NCBI RefSeq assembly: GCF_002157225.2
Contig: NZ_CP020038.1
Location: forward strand, 5,796,501-5,860,500
Direction: 5' to 3'
Length of the DNA stretch: 64,000 nucleotides
Source of the DNA: Agarilytica rhodophyticola
GTDB lineage: Bacteria > Pseudomonadota > Gammaproteobacteria > Pseudomonadales > Cellvibrionaceae
Part shown: positions 1-8,929 of the stretch, piece after piece
How the letters are laid out: each line of letters begins with the position of its first letter
Position numbering within the stretch: the first letter of the stretch is position 1
The notes under the pieces: model-generated
The model's database searches: none
Seen by the model: only the letters and a program-made list of their open reading frames with translations
What the model was told of the DNA's origin: nothing
Program-made: the position numbers and the translations under genes

Positions 1-1181
1 GTCAACAGGCCTATTGCTGTCAGGCTATACCATGCAAGGTGTTTATTTAGGCTAGAAAGGTCAAAGGCGATACCAATTAAACTACTACCAGCAATCAACC
101 CAAAACCTGCAAATAAGTAAAAGAAACCATAGTGTGTAGCAACTGATCGATCGTTAGCGAATTCGGATATTTGGCTGAGGATAAATGGAAAGCTCACCAT
201 CGTACCCACGGTAAATACCACCGCCAAAACACTTAAAGAAATATAATGATAAAGACTCTGATTTTCGGACCAGGTGGGTATTAATGACAAAAATGCCAGT
301 CCCATCAAAGCGATACCTACTCGAATCCAATATTGTGGAGAATGTCTCTTTTCGCAATATTGTGTTACTGGGAACTGCAAGCATATTGAGACCAGGGCAC
401 ACAATGTCAGCACCCAGGCAACATCTTTTTGCGCGCCATTTTGATTGACAATATGAATGGGAATGGCAAAAGAGATTTGGTTAATCAACATAAAGTAACC
501 TGTCATAAGTACAGAAAACTTAATGAAGGGTTTATTATTTAGTACGCCACTTATCATGGTTTTAATACTAGAATCGGCGGCTTTTTCTGATGTACTGAAA
601 GTGCTCTTTTTACTTTCAGCAGGAAGTAAAAAAATAAAAATAAGTGCAAATATCGCAAAAGGCGCTGCCGCACTTAGGCATAAGGTATCGAAGCTCACAC
701 TGAGTAACATGACACCACAGATAGGGCCAAGAAGTTCACCACCGTTACGCGCAATCCCCACTAAAGAAAACATCTGCGTACGGCTAATATCTTTCTGCCC
801 AGAAAAATATGCTTGTGCAGCGGGAGTAAAGAGCGCGCCAGCAAAACCTGTAAGTATGGCCGCGCTAAAAAGCAATACATGGGAGCTAGAAAATAGAAAT
901 AGCGCAAAGCCCAGTGCTCGTAACAAGCACCCCAAAATAATCAGCAGCTTATAACCGAACAAATCGGCAAGTAATCCCCCTACAATAAAAAGGCCTTGTT
1001 GGCAAAACGAGCGTATACCCAACACCACCCCCACTAGGGTTGCGCTTAACAGTAACTGCTCTTTGAGGAAGCCAGCTAAAAACGGGATTAGCATGTAAAA
1101 GCCCAAGTTGAAAGAGAACGCCGCTAGCAACATCCAACGATGCTCCGCCCTGAGCTTTAAAAGCGATGTAAATATCGACAT
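1..1181 (-). CDS. MFS transporter, probable metallophore exporter (C-terminus cut by window edge)
   Basis: Reading the minus strand from the ATG at 1181 gives an open frame of about 393 codons that runs off the left end without a stop. The protein starts MSIFTSLLKLRAEHRWMLL and shows repeated hydrophobic segments with the MFS loop pattern (basic residues after TM2-3, a long loop near residues 190-215), so most of a 12-TM major facilitator is present. It starts 3 bases after the stop of the nicotianamine-synthase-like gene, so the two are almost certainly co-transcribed. In Staphylococcus the opine metallophore staphylopine leaves the cell through an MFS protein (CntE) encoded with its synthase; by analogy this is the likely exporter. 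Export of another product or a plain drug efflux role cannot be excluded from sequence. Confidence 0.85.
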   Translation of the reverse strand, partial: MSIFTSLLKLRAEHRWMLLAAFSFNLGFYMLIPFLAGFLKEQLLLSATLVGVVLGIRSFCQQGLFIVGGLLADLFGYKLLIILGCLLRALGFALFLFSSSHVLLFSAAILTGFAGALFTPAAQAYFSGQKDISRTQMFSLVGIARNGGELLGPICGVMLLSVSFDTLCLSAAAPFAIFALIFIFLLPAESKKSTFSTSEKAADSSIKTMISGVLNNKPFIKFSVLMTGYFMLINQISFAIPIHIVNQNGAQKDVAWVLTLCALVSICLQFPVTQYCEKRHSPQYWIRVGIALMGLAFLSLIPTWSENQSLYHYISLSVLAVVFTVGTMVSFPFILSQISEFANDRSVATHYGFFYLFAGFGLIAGSSLIGIAFDLSSLNKHLAWYSLTAIGLL

Positions 1182-1184
1182 TAG

Positions 1185-2006
1185 TTAAACCGGCTTTTGT
1201 GCAATAAGTATTGAATGAAAGTTATCTGCGTAAGTTTGAATTTTTAATTTCAGTTTAAAAGGCTGCAGCTCTTGTTCACTTATACTAGGATAAAGCAAGG
1301 TTCGAAGATTATAAGCAGTGCGCACAACCAACAAGCTTGCGGGTTTCATATTTTTAAATAAATGGGCGACAATATTGGCTTTAATCTTCTCGTCTCCCAC
1401 CAACGCGGCAAGCCAGATAACATCGTATTTTGCTAAGTTGGATTCCTGGCAAATATCATTATGAATAAATGACATTTGATAACTAGGGTGAAGTCTCTGA
1501 CTAACTGACTGTCCTAATTCAAGATCCTCTCCGTGAATATCAAGGTTGTCAGTGATAAATCCACTCTGTGCAAGAGCCATGGATGTAACCGGAAGTGCGC
1601 CGGAACCTACCATAAGTACACGTTCTATAGTACGCTCAGATAAGGATTGGATAGAATTTATTTCCAGGCCAGTTGCCCGCTCATAATGCTGGTAATAGGG
1701 ATATTCACGCTCGAAAGTCTGTCGTGGCATATCCGAGTTGAGTATTTGCGTAGCCCAGTGACGCTCGTAAAGGCTAGAGGCATGACTAAATATTTTTTGA
1801 ATACCTGGTTTAATTTTTTGAATATCTGGGTGCGCTAACACACTTTCTGAAAAATCACTGCCATGATCATTAGACAGTAAATTTAGAAAACTGTGAAATT
1901 GTCCCATTGTATTCTCTGAAATTATTATTTCAGGCATTGCTGTAATGCGCTGATACTGGTCAACAATATTTTTTACGTGCTCAGAAACCGACATTGAAAT
2001 GTCCAT
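1185..2006 (-). CDS. Nicotianamine synthase-like protein (CntL-type metallophore biosynthesis)
   Basis: A 273-residue protein, close to the length of bacterial CntL enzymes. The C-terminal half matches the nicotianamine synthase family: VLMVGSGALPVTSMALAQ (SAM-binding glycine loop), then FIHNDIC, KYDVIWLAALVG, and LLVVRTAYNLRTLLYP, which parallel the plant NAS blocks FVGSGPLPLTS, DVVFLAALVG and LMLRSAHGPRAFLYP. Family members transfer an aminobutyrate unit from SAM; bacterial forms add one unit to histidine to make precursors of staphylopine or pseudopaline. It is the first gene of a leftward operon with an MFS transporter 3 bases downstream, and a Zur-like dyad lies 43 bases upstream. The partner opine dehydrogenase (CntM) is not in the window and would be expected beyond the left edge. 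A second Met at residue 5 is an alternative start. Confidence 0.88.
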   Translation of the reverse strand: MDISMSVSEHVKNIVDQYQRITAMPEIIISENTMGQFHSFLNLLSNDHGSDFSESVLAHPDIQKIKPGIQKIFSHASSLYERHWATQILNSDMPRQTFEREYPYYQHYERATGLEINSIQSLSERTIERVLMVGSGALPVTSMALAQSGFITDNLDIHGEDLELGQSVSQRLHPSYQMSFIHNDICQESNLAKYDVIWLAALVGDEKIKANIVAHLFKNMKPASLLVVRTAYNLRTLLYPSISEQELQPFKLKLKIQTYADNFHSILIAQKPV

Positions 2007-2048
2007 ATACGAGTTATTGAAATGGTGATATTATCAATTGAATTGGCA

Positions 2049-2066
2049 GATATGTTGTAACATATC
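2049..2066. promoter_or_regulatory. Zur-like operator dyad upstream of the NAS-like gene
   Basis: The 18-bp sequence GATATGTTGTAACATATC is an inverted repeat, perfect except for its central two bases. It closely resembles the gammaproteobacterial Zur box (core ATGTTATAACAT). It sits 43 bp upstream of the NAS-like start and about 155 bp upstream of the divergent RND adaptor gene. Zinc-repressed expression is inferred from the motif and from known Zur control of pseudopaline genes. Confidence 0.65.
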
Positions 2067-2220
2067 ACGAATAACTTAAGCAAGTATAATTCTGCAAAAC
2101 AATCAATCCTGTTTGACCTCAATATTTTAATTAGTTAACACGTTATATATTTGGCGAGCAGGTAGATGTACTACGCGACAATAAAGGAAAATTAATGGAA
2201 GTATCGAGAGCACAGCACTA

Positions 2221-3411
2221 ATGAAAAATGAAAATGGCGCGAAAAATTCTTTTAAACACTTTATTGTCTGTCTATTGATATTATTTTTAGGTGGAGGAGC
2301 TTGCGTTGCTCTTATTTCTCTTGCCTCACCTAAAGTCAATATAAATTCTGAGCTTGATACTCGACCTGCTGTAGCTTCAGTGCCTGTAAGTTTAATCCAG
2401 TATCAGACGCAAATTAATGTGGCCGGGGTGTTAGAGGCGGCAGAAAAAACAGATATTGCCTTTGAGTTAACAGGAAAAATTGCATGGTTAAACGCGGCCT
2501 TTATCGAAGGCGGTATAGTGAAAAAAGGTACAATACTGGCCACGCTCGAATCTTTTGACTACGAGACACAAGTAAGCCAACAAAAAGCTCAGTTAGCACT
2601 AGCCGAAGCAGACTTAGCAAGAGAAATCGCCATGGCAAAAGTTGCAAAAGTAGAATGGGCAAACAATCCGAAAACAACAGACTTAGCACTTAGAAAACCT
2701 CAGGTAGACAGTGCTAAAGCACAAGTTACGGCAGCCAAAGCGAATCTAGCACTGGCAGAAAAAAATCTTACACGTACAAAGTATTACGCGCCTTATGATG
2801 CTCTTATCACCGGCCGCGACACAGGACTTGGACAAGTAATATCTGAAGGTGAATCTTTAGGAGAGATGGTGAATTTATCTTATGGCGAAATTCGAATTCC
2901 CATTGCAGGCTTTGACCGTCCATTTTTGCCAAAGCTACCAGGCGACGGCATCCAGATATTTCCCGACCCCATTTCACCAGGGCCGCTGTCACAAGAACAA
3001 AGTGTACGATCAGGAATATTAACGCGCCACATAGGCCAATTTAACAACAATACACGCATGGCCTACTACATTGTGAGAGTCGACGATCCTTATGGCATTA
3101 ATACAAAACTTCCACCTTTGCACTATGGCCAATTTCTGCAGGCACGTATTCCAGGTAAACATTTATCTAATGTATTAAAAGTACCTCAAGAGTGGATACG
3201 CAATAAATCAATTTGGCTAGTTAGCCAAGAACAAAAACTGGTAGAGCAGCCTGTCACTATTTTGCGACAAGAACAGGATTACGCTCTAATAGAAGGAGAT
3301 AAATGGACGAACAATGGGTATAGAATAGTGAATCAGCTGCCAGAATATCCTCAGCATGGCATGCTCGTTAAAGATACATTTTCGGCAGCTAAGTTAGCAT
3401 TAAAGGAATAA
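2221..3411 (+). CDS. RND efflux periplasmic adaptor (HlyD/MFP family)
   Basis: A 396-residue membrane fusion protein. One N-terminal membrane segment (about residues 13-34) is followed by a biotinyl-lipoyl-like half (TDIAFELTGKIAWLNAAFIE, then KKGTILATLE), an alanine-rich helical hairpin (about residues 115-185) and the returning lipoyl half with TKYYAPYDALITGR, the usual APFDG-type signature. The remaining beta-barrel part shows a GQFLQARIPG-like block near residue 310. It would link the inner-membrane pump encoded 5 bases downstream to an outer-membrane channel; no TolC-like gene is present. It is transcribed divergently from the NAS-like gene across a 214-bp region carrying the Zur-like dyad, so joint regulation is possible. 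Confidence 0.9.
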   Translation: MKNENGAKNSFKHFIVCLLILFLGGGACVALISLASPKVNINSELDTRPAVASVPVSLIQYQTQINVAGVLEAAEKTDIAFELTGKIAWLNAAFIEGGIVKKGTILATLESFDYETQVSQQKAQLALAEADLAREIAMAKVAKVEWANNPKTTDLALRKPQVDSAKAQVTAAKANLALAEKNLTRTKYYAPYDALITGRDTGLGQVISEGESLGEMVNLSYGEIRIPIAGFDRPFLPKLPGDGIQIFPDPISPGPLSQEQSVRSGILTRHIGQFNNNTRMAYYIVRVDDPYGINTKLPPLHYGQFLQARIPGKHLSNVLKVPQEWIRNKSIWLVSQEQKLVEQPVTILRQEQDYALIEGDKWTNNGYRIVNQLPEYPQHGMLVKDTFSAAKLALKE

Positions 3412-3416
3412 TATAA

Positions 3417-6400
3417 ATGACGCAACAGCGAGGCTTAATCGCCTACTTTGTCTACCATCCGGTTGCGGCAAATTTACTTCTATTACTTGTCTCATGTATG
3501 GGATTGTTGAGTTATAACAGCATACAAAGGCAAACATTCCCGGTCTCTGAAAATAACAAAATAATTATTCAAGCAACAATTTTTGGGGAGTCTGCAAAAG
3601 AAATTGAAGAAAGTGTTCTTATCAAAATTGAACAAGCACTCAAACCCCAGGCAGGTGTAAAACGATTGACTAGCCTTGCCAGGCCAGGTGAGGGACAAGT
3701 TACTATTGAGTTAGAAAACGGTGAGAATATTTCGTCTAGACTCGATGAAATAAAATTGAAACTAGACAGCATTGCCAGTTTTCCTGGCCAAATGGAACCG
3801 CTGCTGGTGTACGAGAAAAAACAAACTCAGCGAGCAATCAGCATAGTTGTTTCTGGCCCCAGCGATCCTATGTCGCTAAAAAAGTTAGGCAATGAAGTTA
3901 AATCTGAATTGTTACAACTCGACGGCATATCACACGTGGAACTGTCAGCCTTACCCGACTATGAAGTAGCAATAGAAATCAGACCTATCAAAATGCAGGA
4001 ATATGGCTTGAGTTTGCAAAAAGTTGTGAGCGCCATTCAATCTCACTCCGATAATATCTCAGCGGGTGAAATTAAAACGGATAGAGGAAATATTTATTTA
4101 AGGCTAGAACAGAGAAGCTACATCGGAGAAAAACTTGCGGACATTCCTGTGATAGTGGGTGAGTTAGGAGAGAAGGTATTACTTAAAGACCTTGCAAATA
4201 TTAAGGACGGTTTTAGAGAAACACTAAGTCTCGGACGTTTGAACGGACGCCAAGCTGTTTACATCATGGTATTCGCGGGAAAAAATCAATCCCTCAACGA
4301 AGTAGTGCAACAAGTGCAAGCTTACGTTAAACGAAAAACTGAAACACTACCGAGTGAAATCGAAATTTATGAGTTTGTAGATGTTACCTTTTATTTAGAT
4401 GGCAGGCTAAATATGATGCTAGAAAATTTAGCTCAGGGTGCCGTCTTAGTTTTTATCATATTGGCAATATTTTTACGCACACGACTGGCAGTTTGGGTGA
4501 TGGTAGGACTGCCAGTTTCGTTCCTAGGGGCATTTTGGCTAATGCCCTGGCTAGGTGTTACCATTAATTTAGTATCATTATTTGCTTTCATTATGGTGCT
4601 TGGAATAGTCGTTGACGATGCCATTGTGATTGGTGAAAGTATTTGCGATCAAACTGAGCAAAGCGGTCACTCAAAAGAAAATATTATTACAGGCACACAC
4701 AAGGTGGCCACTCCCGCAACCTTCGGAGTGTTAACCACCGTCGCAATCTTTACCCCTTTTATGCTCAGCTCCGGCCCTAACTCCGGACAGTTTATTGCCA
4801 TTGCCGGAGTATGCATACTCTGTTTGCTATTCAGTTTGGTGGAGTCTAAATTAATTTTACCGGCTCATTTGGGCAGCACATACTTCGCACCTTTACCGGA
4901 AAATCACTGGCGGCAGCGTTTTAATAACAATCTTCAACAATTCTTAAAAACGCGCTTTCAACCTTTGTTAACCTATTGTATTCATTATCGGTATGCGGTG
5001 ATCTGCGCATTTATTATATTGTTAGCCCTTGCTATTAGCCTCGTGATATCAGGTCAAGTTCGCTTTATTTCTGTACCTAAAGTGCCCCATGACTACCCTT
5101 CTATCAATATTAAAATGAACCAAAATGTTTCTGAAGCTCAGACACTTGCTGCCGCAGCAAAAATTGAAAACATGATGCGGCAAGTAGAGCAAGAAATAAT
5201 GGATGAAACTGGGCAAGCAATGATGGAGAGTATGTATACTCGTGTTGACCACCTGACAGAAGCCGAGGTAGTTGTCCCTTTGGTACCTGAAGCTGAACGC
5301 CCCTTTGATACTTTTGAACTAGCACGACGCTGGCGCTTAGCACTGCCGGAAATACCAGGGGTGAAAAAACTGACGATAGAATCCGATGTCATTGATATTT
5401 TTGAAGATGGCGACCTTAGCTATAGGCTCTTTGCTAAGGACGTGAACTTATTACAGCAAGCCAGTAGCCATTTAATTAATGAACTCAGTAAAGTTGAAGG
5501 GGTGTATAACCTTTCTTCTAGTATAGATAGCTCACAAACTGAATATAAAATTACCCTCAAGCCATTGGCCTATCAATTACAATTGACTGCAAAGGAAGTC
5601 GTCCAACAAGTCGGAGCTCAATTTTATGGGTTAGAAGCGCAACGCGTTATTCGAGAAGGACAAGAAATTCTTTTTATGGTACGAGGCCCTTTATCAGATC
5701 GACAGCAACTCAGTGCATTGACACGTACATTAATTACTTTACCACAAGGTGGCCATGTATTTTTTGGTGATATTGCAGAATATAATGAAGTGCCAGGTGT
5801 CAGCACTATAGACAGGGAACTAGGGTTTCAAGTAGTAACGGTAAATGCCGACGTGGATGAGGCTAAAGCAGCAGTTGCCGGTATTAGCAATAAAGTTGAG
5901 CAGCAAATAATACCTGAATTACTCACACAGTATCCAGGGGTAACAACAAAACTTGGCGGCGCGCTTTTCGAGCAACGCAAGGAACAAAGCCAGATGGCGA
6001 CCTTTGCATTGGTTGGTTTATTTGTGATTTACCTACTGCTGGCCCTGCCACTTAAAAGTTATTTGCAACCATTGATTGTCATGTCTGTTATTCCCTTTTC
6101 CTTAACAGGCGCCATATGGGCACATTTTTTCCTTGGTTACAGCCTAAGCATGATGTCCATATTTGGTATTATCGCGGCGGCGGGTGTTGTCATTAACGAT
6201 TCGCTGGTGATCACCGATGTCATCAATAACTCTCGTTTAAATGGTAAGCAGGCAAAGGATGTGGTGGTAGACGCTGCCAAAAAACGTTTTCGGGCTATTT
6301 TACTGACTTCTCTAACAACATTTTTCGGCCTACTTCCGATTATGTTTGAACCCAGTTTGCAGGCCCAGTTTGTCATTCCGATGGCTATATCTCTGAGCTT

Positions 6401-6530
6401 TTCAGTACTATTCGCCACCCTCGTCTCTTTGATAATGGTGCCATGCCTCTACATCGTACAAGAAGACCTCAAACTCTTGTTTTCGAGACTATTAAGCGCC
6501 CCAATAACACGCTATAAACTTAGCAAATAA
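3417..6530 (+). CDS. RND multidrug/metabolite efflux permease (AcrB-like)
   Basis: A 1037-residue inner-membrane pump of the usual HAE-RND length. It starts with a cytoplasmic stretch and TM1 (residues 12-30), followed by a porter domain opening with the typical QTFPVSENN block and, near residue 395, the TM4 motif GIVVDDAIV, whose paired aspartates carry the proton relay. A second repeat begins near residue 520 and the C-terminal TM cluster includes GIIAAAGVVINDSLV. An AAGGAA ribosome site precedes the ATG, 5 bases after the adaptor stop, so the pair is an operon. Substrate is unknown. The divergent metallophore gene makes siderophore or metallophore export an option, but the family more often expels drugs, dyes or lipids. 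Confidence 0.92.
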   Translation: MTQQRGLIAYFVYHPVAANLLLLLVSCMGLLSYNSIQRQTFPVSENNKIIIQATIFGESAKEIEESVLIKIEQALKPQAGVKRLTSLARPGEGQVTIELENGENISSRLDEIKLKLDSIASFPGQMEPLLVYEKKQTQRAISIVVSGPSDPMSLKKLGNEVKSELLQLDGISHVELSALPDYEVAIEIRPIKMQEYGLSLQKVVSAIQSHSDNISAGEIKTDRGNIYLRLEQRSYIGEKLADIPVIVGELGEKVLLKDLANIKDGFRETLSLGRLNGRQAVYIMVFAGKNQSLNEVVQQVQAYVKRKTETLPSEIEIYEFVDVTFYLDGRLNMMLENLAQGAVLVFIILAIFLRTRLAVWVMVGLPVSFLGAFWLMPWLGVTINLVSLFAFIMVLGIVVDDAIVIGESICDQTEQSGHSKENIITGTHKVATPATFGVLTTVAIFTPFMLSSGPNSGQFIAIAGVCILCLLFSLVESKLILPAHLGSTYFAPLPENHWRQRFNNNLQQFLKTRFQPLLTYCIHYRYAVICAFIILLALAISLVISGQVRFISVPKVPHDYPSINIKMNQNVSEAQTLAAAAKIENMMRQVEQEIMDETGQAMMESMYTRVDHLTEAEVVVPLVPEAERPFDTFELARRWRLALPEIPGVKKLTIESDVIDIFEDGDLSYRLFAKDVNLLQQASSHLINELSKVEGVYNLSSSIDSSQTEYKITLKPLAYQLQLTAKEVVQQVGAQFYGLEAQRVIREGQEILFMVRGPLSDRQQLSALTRTLITLPQGGHVFFGDIAEYNEVPGVSTIDRELGFQVVTVNADVDEAKAAVAGISNKVEQQIIPELLTQYPGVTTKLGGALFEQRKEQSQMATFALVGLFVIYLLLALPLKSYLQPLIVMSVIPFSLTGAIWAHFFLGYSLSMMSIFGIIAAAGVVINDSLVITDVINNSRLNGKQAKDVVVDAAKKRFRAILLTSLTTFFGLLPIMFEPSLQAQFVIPMAISLSFSVLFATLVSLIMVPCLYIVQEDLKLLFSRLLSAPITRYKLSK

Positions 6531-6564
6531 ATAACTTATCGTACGCTATATAATAGGGTCTTAA

Positions 6565-6609
6565 GGATTTGTTGAAACTAATACTGATGTATTAGTGTCA
6601 ACAAATTCC
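6565..6609. repeat. Long near-perfect hairpin between the RND and molybdoenzyme genes
   Basis: The arms GGATTTGTTG..ACTAATAC and GTATTAGT..CAACAAATTCC can pair over about 20 bp with a TGAT loop, one bulge and one mismatch. No T-run follows, so it is not a standard intrinsic terminator. It lies 35 bp after the RND stop and 40 bp before the next start. It could be a regulator-binding dyad or a transcript-end structure. Confidence 0.6.
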
Positions 6610-6648
6610 AGGGTTCGTTAATAATAATGTAGTAGGCGCTTATTAGGC

Positions 6649-8901
6649 ATGAAAGATATAAAAGATATAAACAAAGCTACTGTCAAAAATAAGACTGTCC
6701 CGACCACAACAGGTGGTGGCGTTAAAAAGGTTATATACACATTAAGTACTATCCAACGTATTGGCCTACGTAACTCAGCAAAAGCGCTGACCTCTCATAA
6801 TGCCTGTAAAGCCTGCGGCCTTGGAATGGGTGGCCAACGGGGGGGAATGACCAACGAACTCGATGAGTTCCCATCTGTTTGCAATAAGAGTATCCAGGCG
6901 CAAAGTACGGATATACAACCTGCGATTCCTAATGCCCTATTTAATAAACACCCACTATTAGATTTCCAAGAGCTATCCGGCCAAGAGATTGAGCATCTTG
7001 GCAGATTGGGTACTCCTATTTACAAAGCCAAAGACTCGCAACATTACTGTGAAGTCAGTTGGCAAGAAGCCCTCGATAGAATAGCTAAAGCCATGCGCAA
7101 GACACCCGCCCAGCGCAGCTTTTTCTATTCCTCTGGCCGCTCGTCAAACGAAGCCGGTTTTGTATTGCAATTACTGGCAAGAATGTATGGCACTAATAAT
7201 ATCAATAATTGTTCTTACTACTGTCATCAGGCAACGGGGGTAGCATTAACAAACACCATTGGCAGTGGCACAGCAACTGTCAGTTTGGAAGATTTAAATG
7301 GCTGCGATGTATTATTTCTTATTGGCGCTAACCCGGCATCCAACCACCCCCGTTTTATCCATAAGCTAAAAGCCTTACGTGAGCGCGGCGGCAAAGTGAT
7401 TGTCATTAACCCAGCAAAAGAGCCTGGACTAGTGAGATTTGCGGTACCCAAAAGTGCAAAGTCTTTGCTGTTTGGCGGGACAGAAATTGCCAGCCTATAT
7501 ATTCAACCAAGTATTGGCTCTGATATCGCTCTATTTAAGGGTATTGCAAAGGCCATTATAGAAATGGAGGCAATAACAGAGGATTTTATTCATGAGCATA
7601 CAAAAGGCTATGATAATTTTCTAACAAATATTAATGCTACCGAATGGCAAGAAATCGTAGAGTGCAGTGGTATTTCCCGTGAACAAATTGGCGATATTGC
7701 TAAAATATACGCTGAGTCTTCCAATACCATTTTTGCTTGGGGTATGGGTATTACGCATCATACCCATGGTGTTGAAAACGTTGAATATATTTCTAACCTA
7801 GCTTTACTACGTGGCATGGTCGGCCGCCCGGGCGCAGGTCTACTGCCGTTGCGTGGCCATAGTAACGTACAAGGTATTGGCACTATTGGTGTCAAGCCTG
7901 TTCTACCTCAAGATGTTTTCGATGGCATAGAGAAAAATTTTAATATTACATTACCTAGTGAAAAAGGTATGGATACCTTAGCTTGCCTAGAAGCGGCTTA
8001 CGACAATAGTATCGACTTTGCATTGTTAATGGGTGGTAATTTATATGCGGCATCACCAGATCAACAATGGACAAAGAAAGCTATGGATAATATTAATTTT
8101 AAGGTCTTTCTTACCACCACGTTAAATCAAGGCCATGTGAATGGTATGGACAACAGTGAGGCCTTAGTGTTACCTGTGACAGCACGAGATGAAGAGTGGC
8201 AAGCGACAACTCAGGAATCAATGTTTAATTATGTACGCTTAAGCGATGGCGGTATTAAACGGCTTGATCACGTAAGACCAGAGAGCGTTATTCTAACTCA
8301 TATAGCAGAACAGGTTTTACCCGATTCGCAATTAGATTTTTCAGCATTTCGTACTCATAACAATATTCGAGAAGCTATAGCATCAACAATACCTGGGATG
8401 GAAAAACTTGCTGAGATAGGCACGAGTAAAGAGGAATTTCATATTTCTGGACGCCTTGTTCATGATTACAATTTTAATACTCAAGATGGGCAAGCATCAT
8501 TCATTACCCACTCAATATTACGTGATGAAAGAGAAAAACCTTTGCCTTATACACTTACTACAGTCAGAAGCGAAGGCCAATTTAACACTATTGTTTACGA
8601 ACAAAAAGACAGCTATAGAGACACAGATGACCGTTGGTCTATATTAATGAATCCAGCTACCATTGAAAAACTAGGCATTACAGAAAATAGTTGTATTAAC
8701 GTGCGCTCTGCTCACGGAGTGATGAATGATGTAAAAGTATTTCCCTTCGATTTACCTAACAGCAACATTATGGCATATTTTCCAGAGGCAAATATTTTAG
8801 TGGGTCGAGATCACGATCCTCGCAGCCTTACCCCTGCTTTTAAGTCGGTTAATGTCGATATAGAAGTTGTAGAGAGGCAGCCTTCTTTGTCTACGTCTTA
8901 G
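6649..8901 (+). CDS. FdhF/YdeP-family molybdopterin oxidoreductase
   Basis: A 750-residue protein of the bis-molybdopterin guanine dinucleotide superfamily. The N-terminal block NACKACGLGMGGQRGG (C53, C56) with VCNKS at C78 is typical of the YdeP subgroup rather than of respiratory formate dehydrogenases. The cofactor core follows: CSYYCHQATG (C188, C192), VLFLIGANPASNHPR, KVIVINP, then the C-terminal domain with HVNGMDNSEALVLPVTARDE and YTLTTVRSEGQFNT. There is no signal peptide, so a cytoplasmic location is likely. The physiological substrate of this subgroup is unsettled (E. coli YdeP is linked to acid resistance). It is followed after 28 bp by a sulfite-dehydrogenase-like gene, which suggests shared molybdenum or sulfur-redox physiology. 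No ribosome site is obvious before this ATG. Confidence 0.85.
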   Translation: MKDIKDINKATVKNKTVPTTTGGGVKKVIYTLSTIQRIGLRNSAKALTSHNACKACGLGMGGQRGGMTNELDEFPSVCNKSIQAQSTDIQPAIPNALFNKHPLLDFQELSGQEIEHLGRLGTPIYKAKDSQHYCEVSWQEALDRIAKAMRKTPAQRSFFYSSGRSSNEAGFVLQLLARMYGTNNINNCSYYCHQATGVALTNTIGSGTATVSLEDLNGCDVLFLIGANPASNHPRFIHKLKALRERGGKVIVINPAKEPGLVRFAVPKSAKSLLFGGTEIASLYIQPSIGSDIALFKGIAKAIIEMEAITEDFIHEHTKGYDNFLTNINATEWQEIVECSGISREQIGDIAKIYAESSNTIFAWGMGITHHTHGVENVEYISNLALLRGMVGRPGAGLLPLRGHSNVQGIGTIGVKPVLPQDVFDGIEKNFNITLPSEKGMDTLACLEAAYDNSIDFALLMGGNLYAASPDQQWTKKAMDNINFKVFLTTTLNQGHVNGMDNSEALVLPVTARDEEWQATTQESMFNYVRLSDGGIKRLDHVRPESVILTHIAEQVLPDSQLDFSAFRTHNNIREAIASTIPGMEKLAEIGTSKEEFHISGRLVHDYNFNTQDGQASFITHSILRDEREKPLPYTLTTVRSEGQFNTIVYEQKDSYRDTDDRWSILMNPATIEKLGITENSCINVRSAHGVMNDVKVFPFDLPNSNIMAYFPEANILVGRDHDPRSLTPAFKSVNVDIEVVERQPSLSTS

Positions 8902-8929
8902 CAACAACAAACATATGTAAGGAGACCTC

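Noticed and set aside
523-954. 143-residue plus-strand frame
   Set aside because: It lies entirely antisense to the MFS transporter, whose membrane-helix pattern continues through the same bases.
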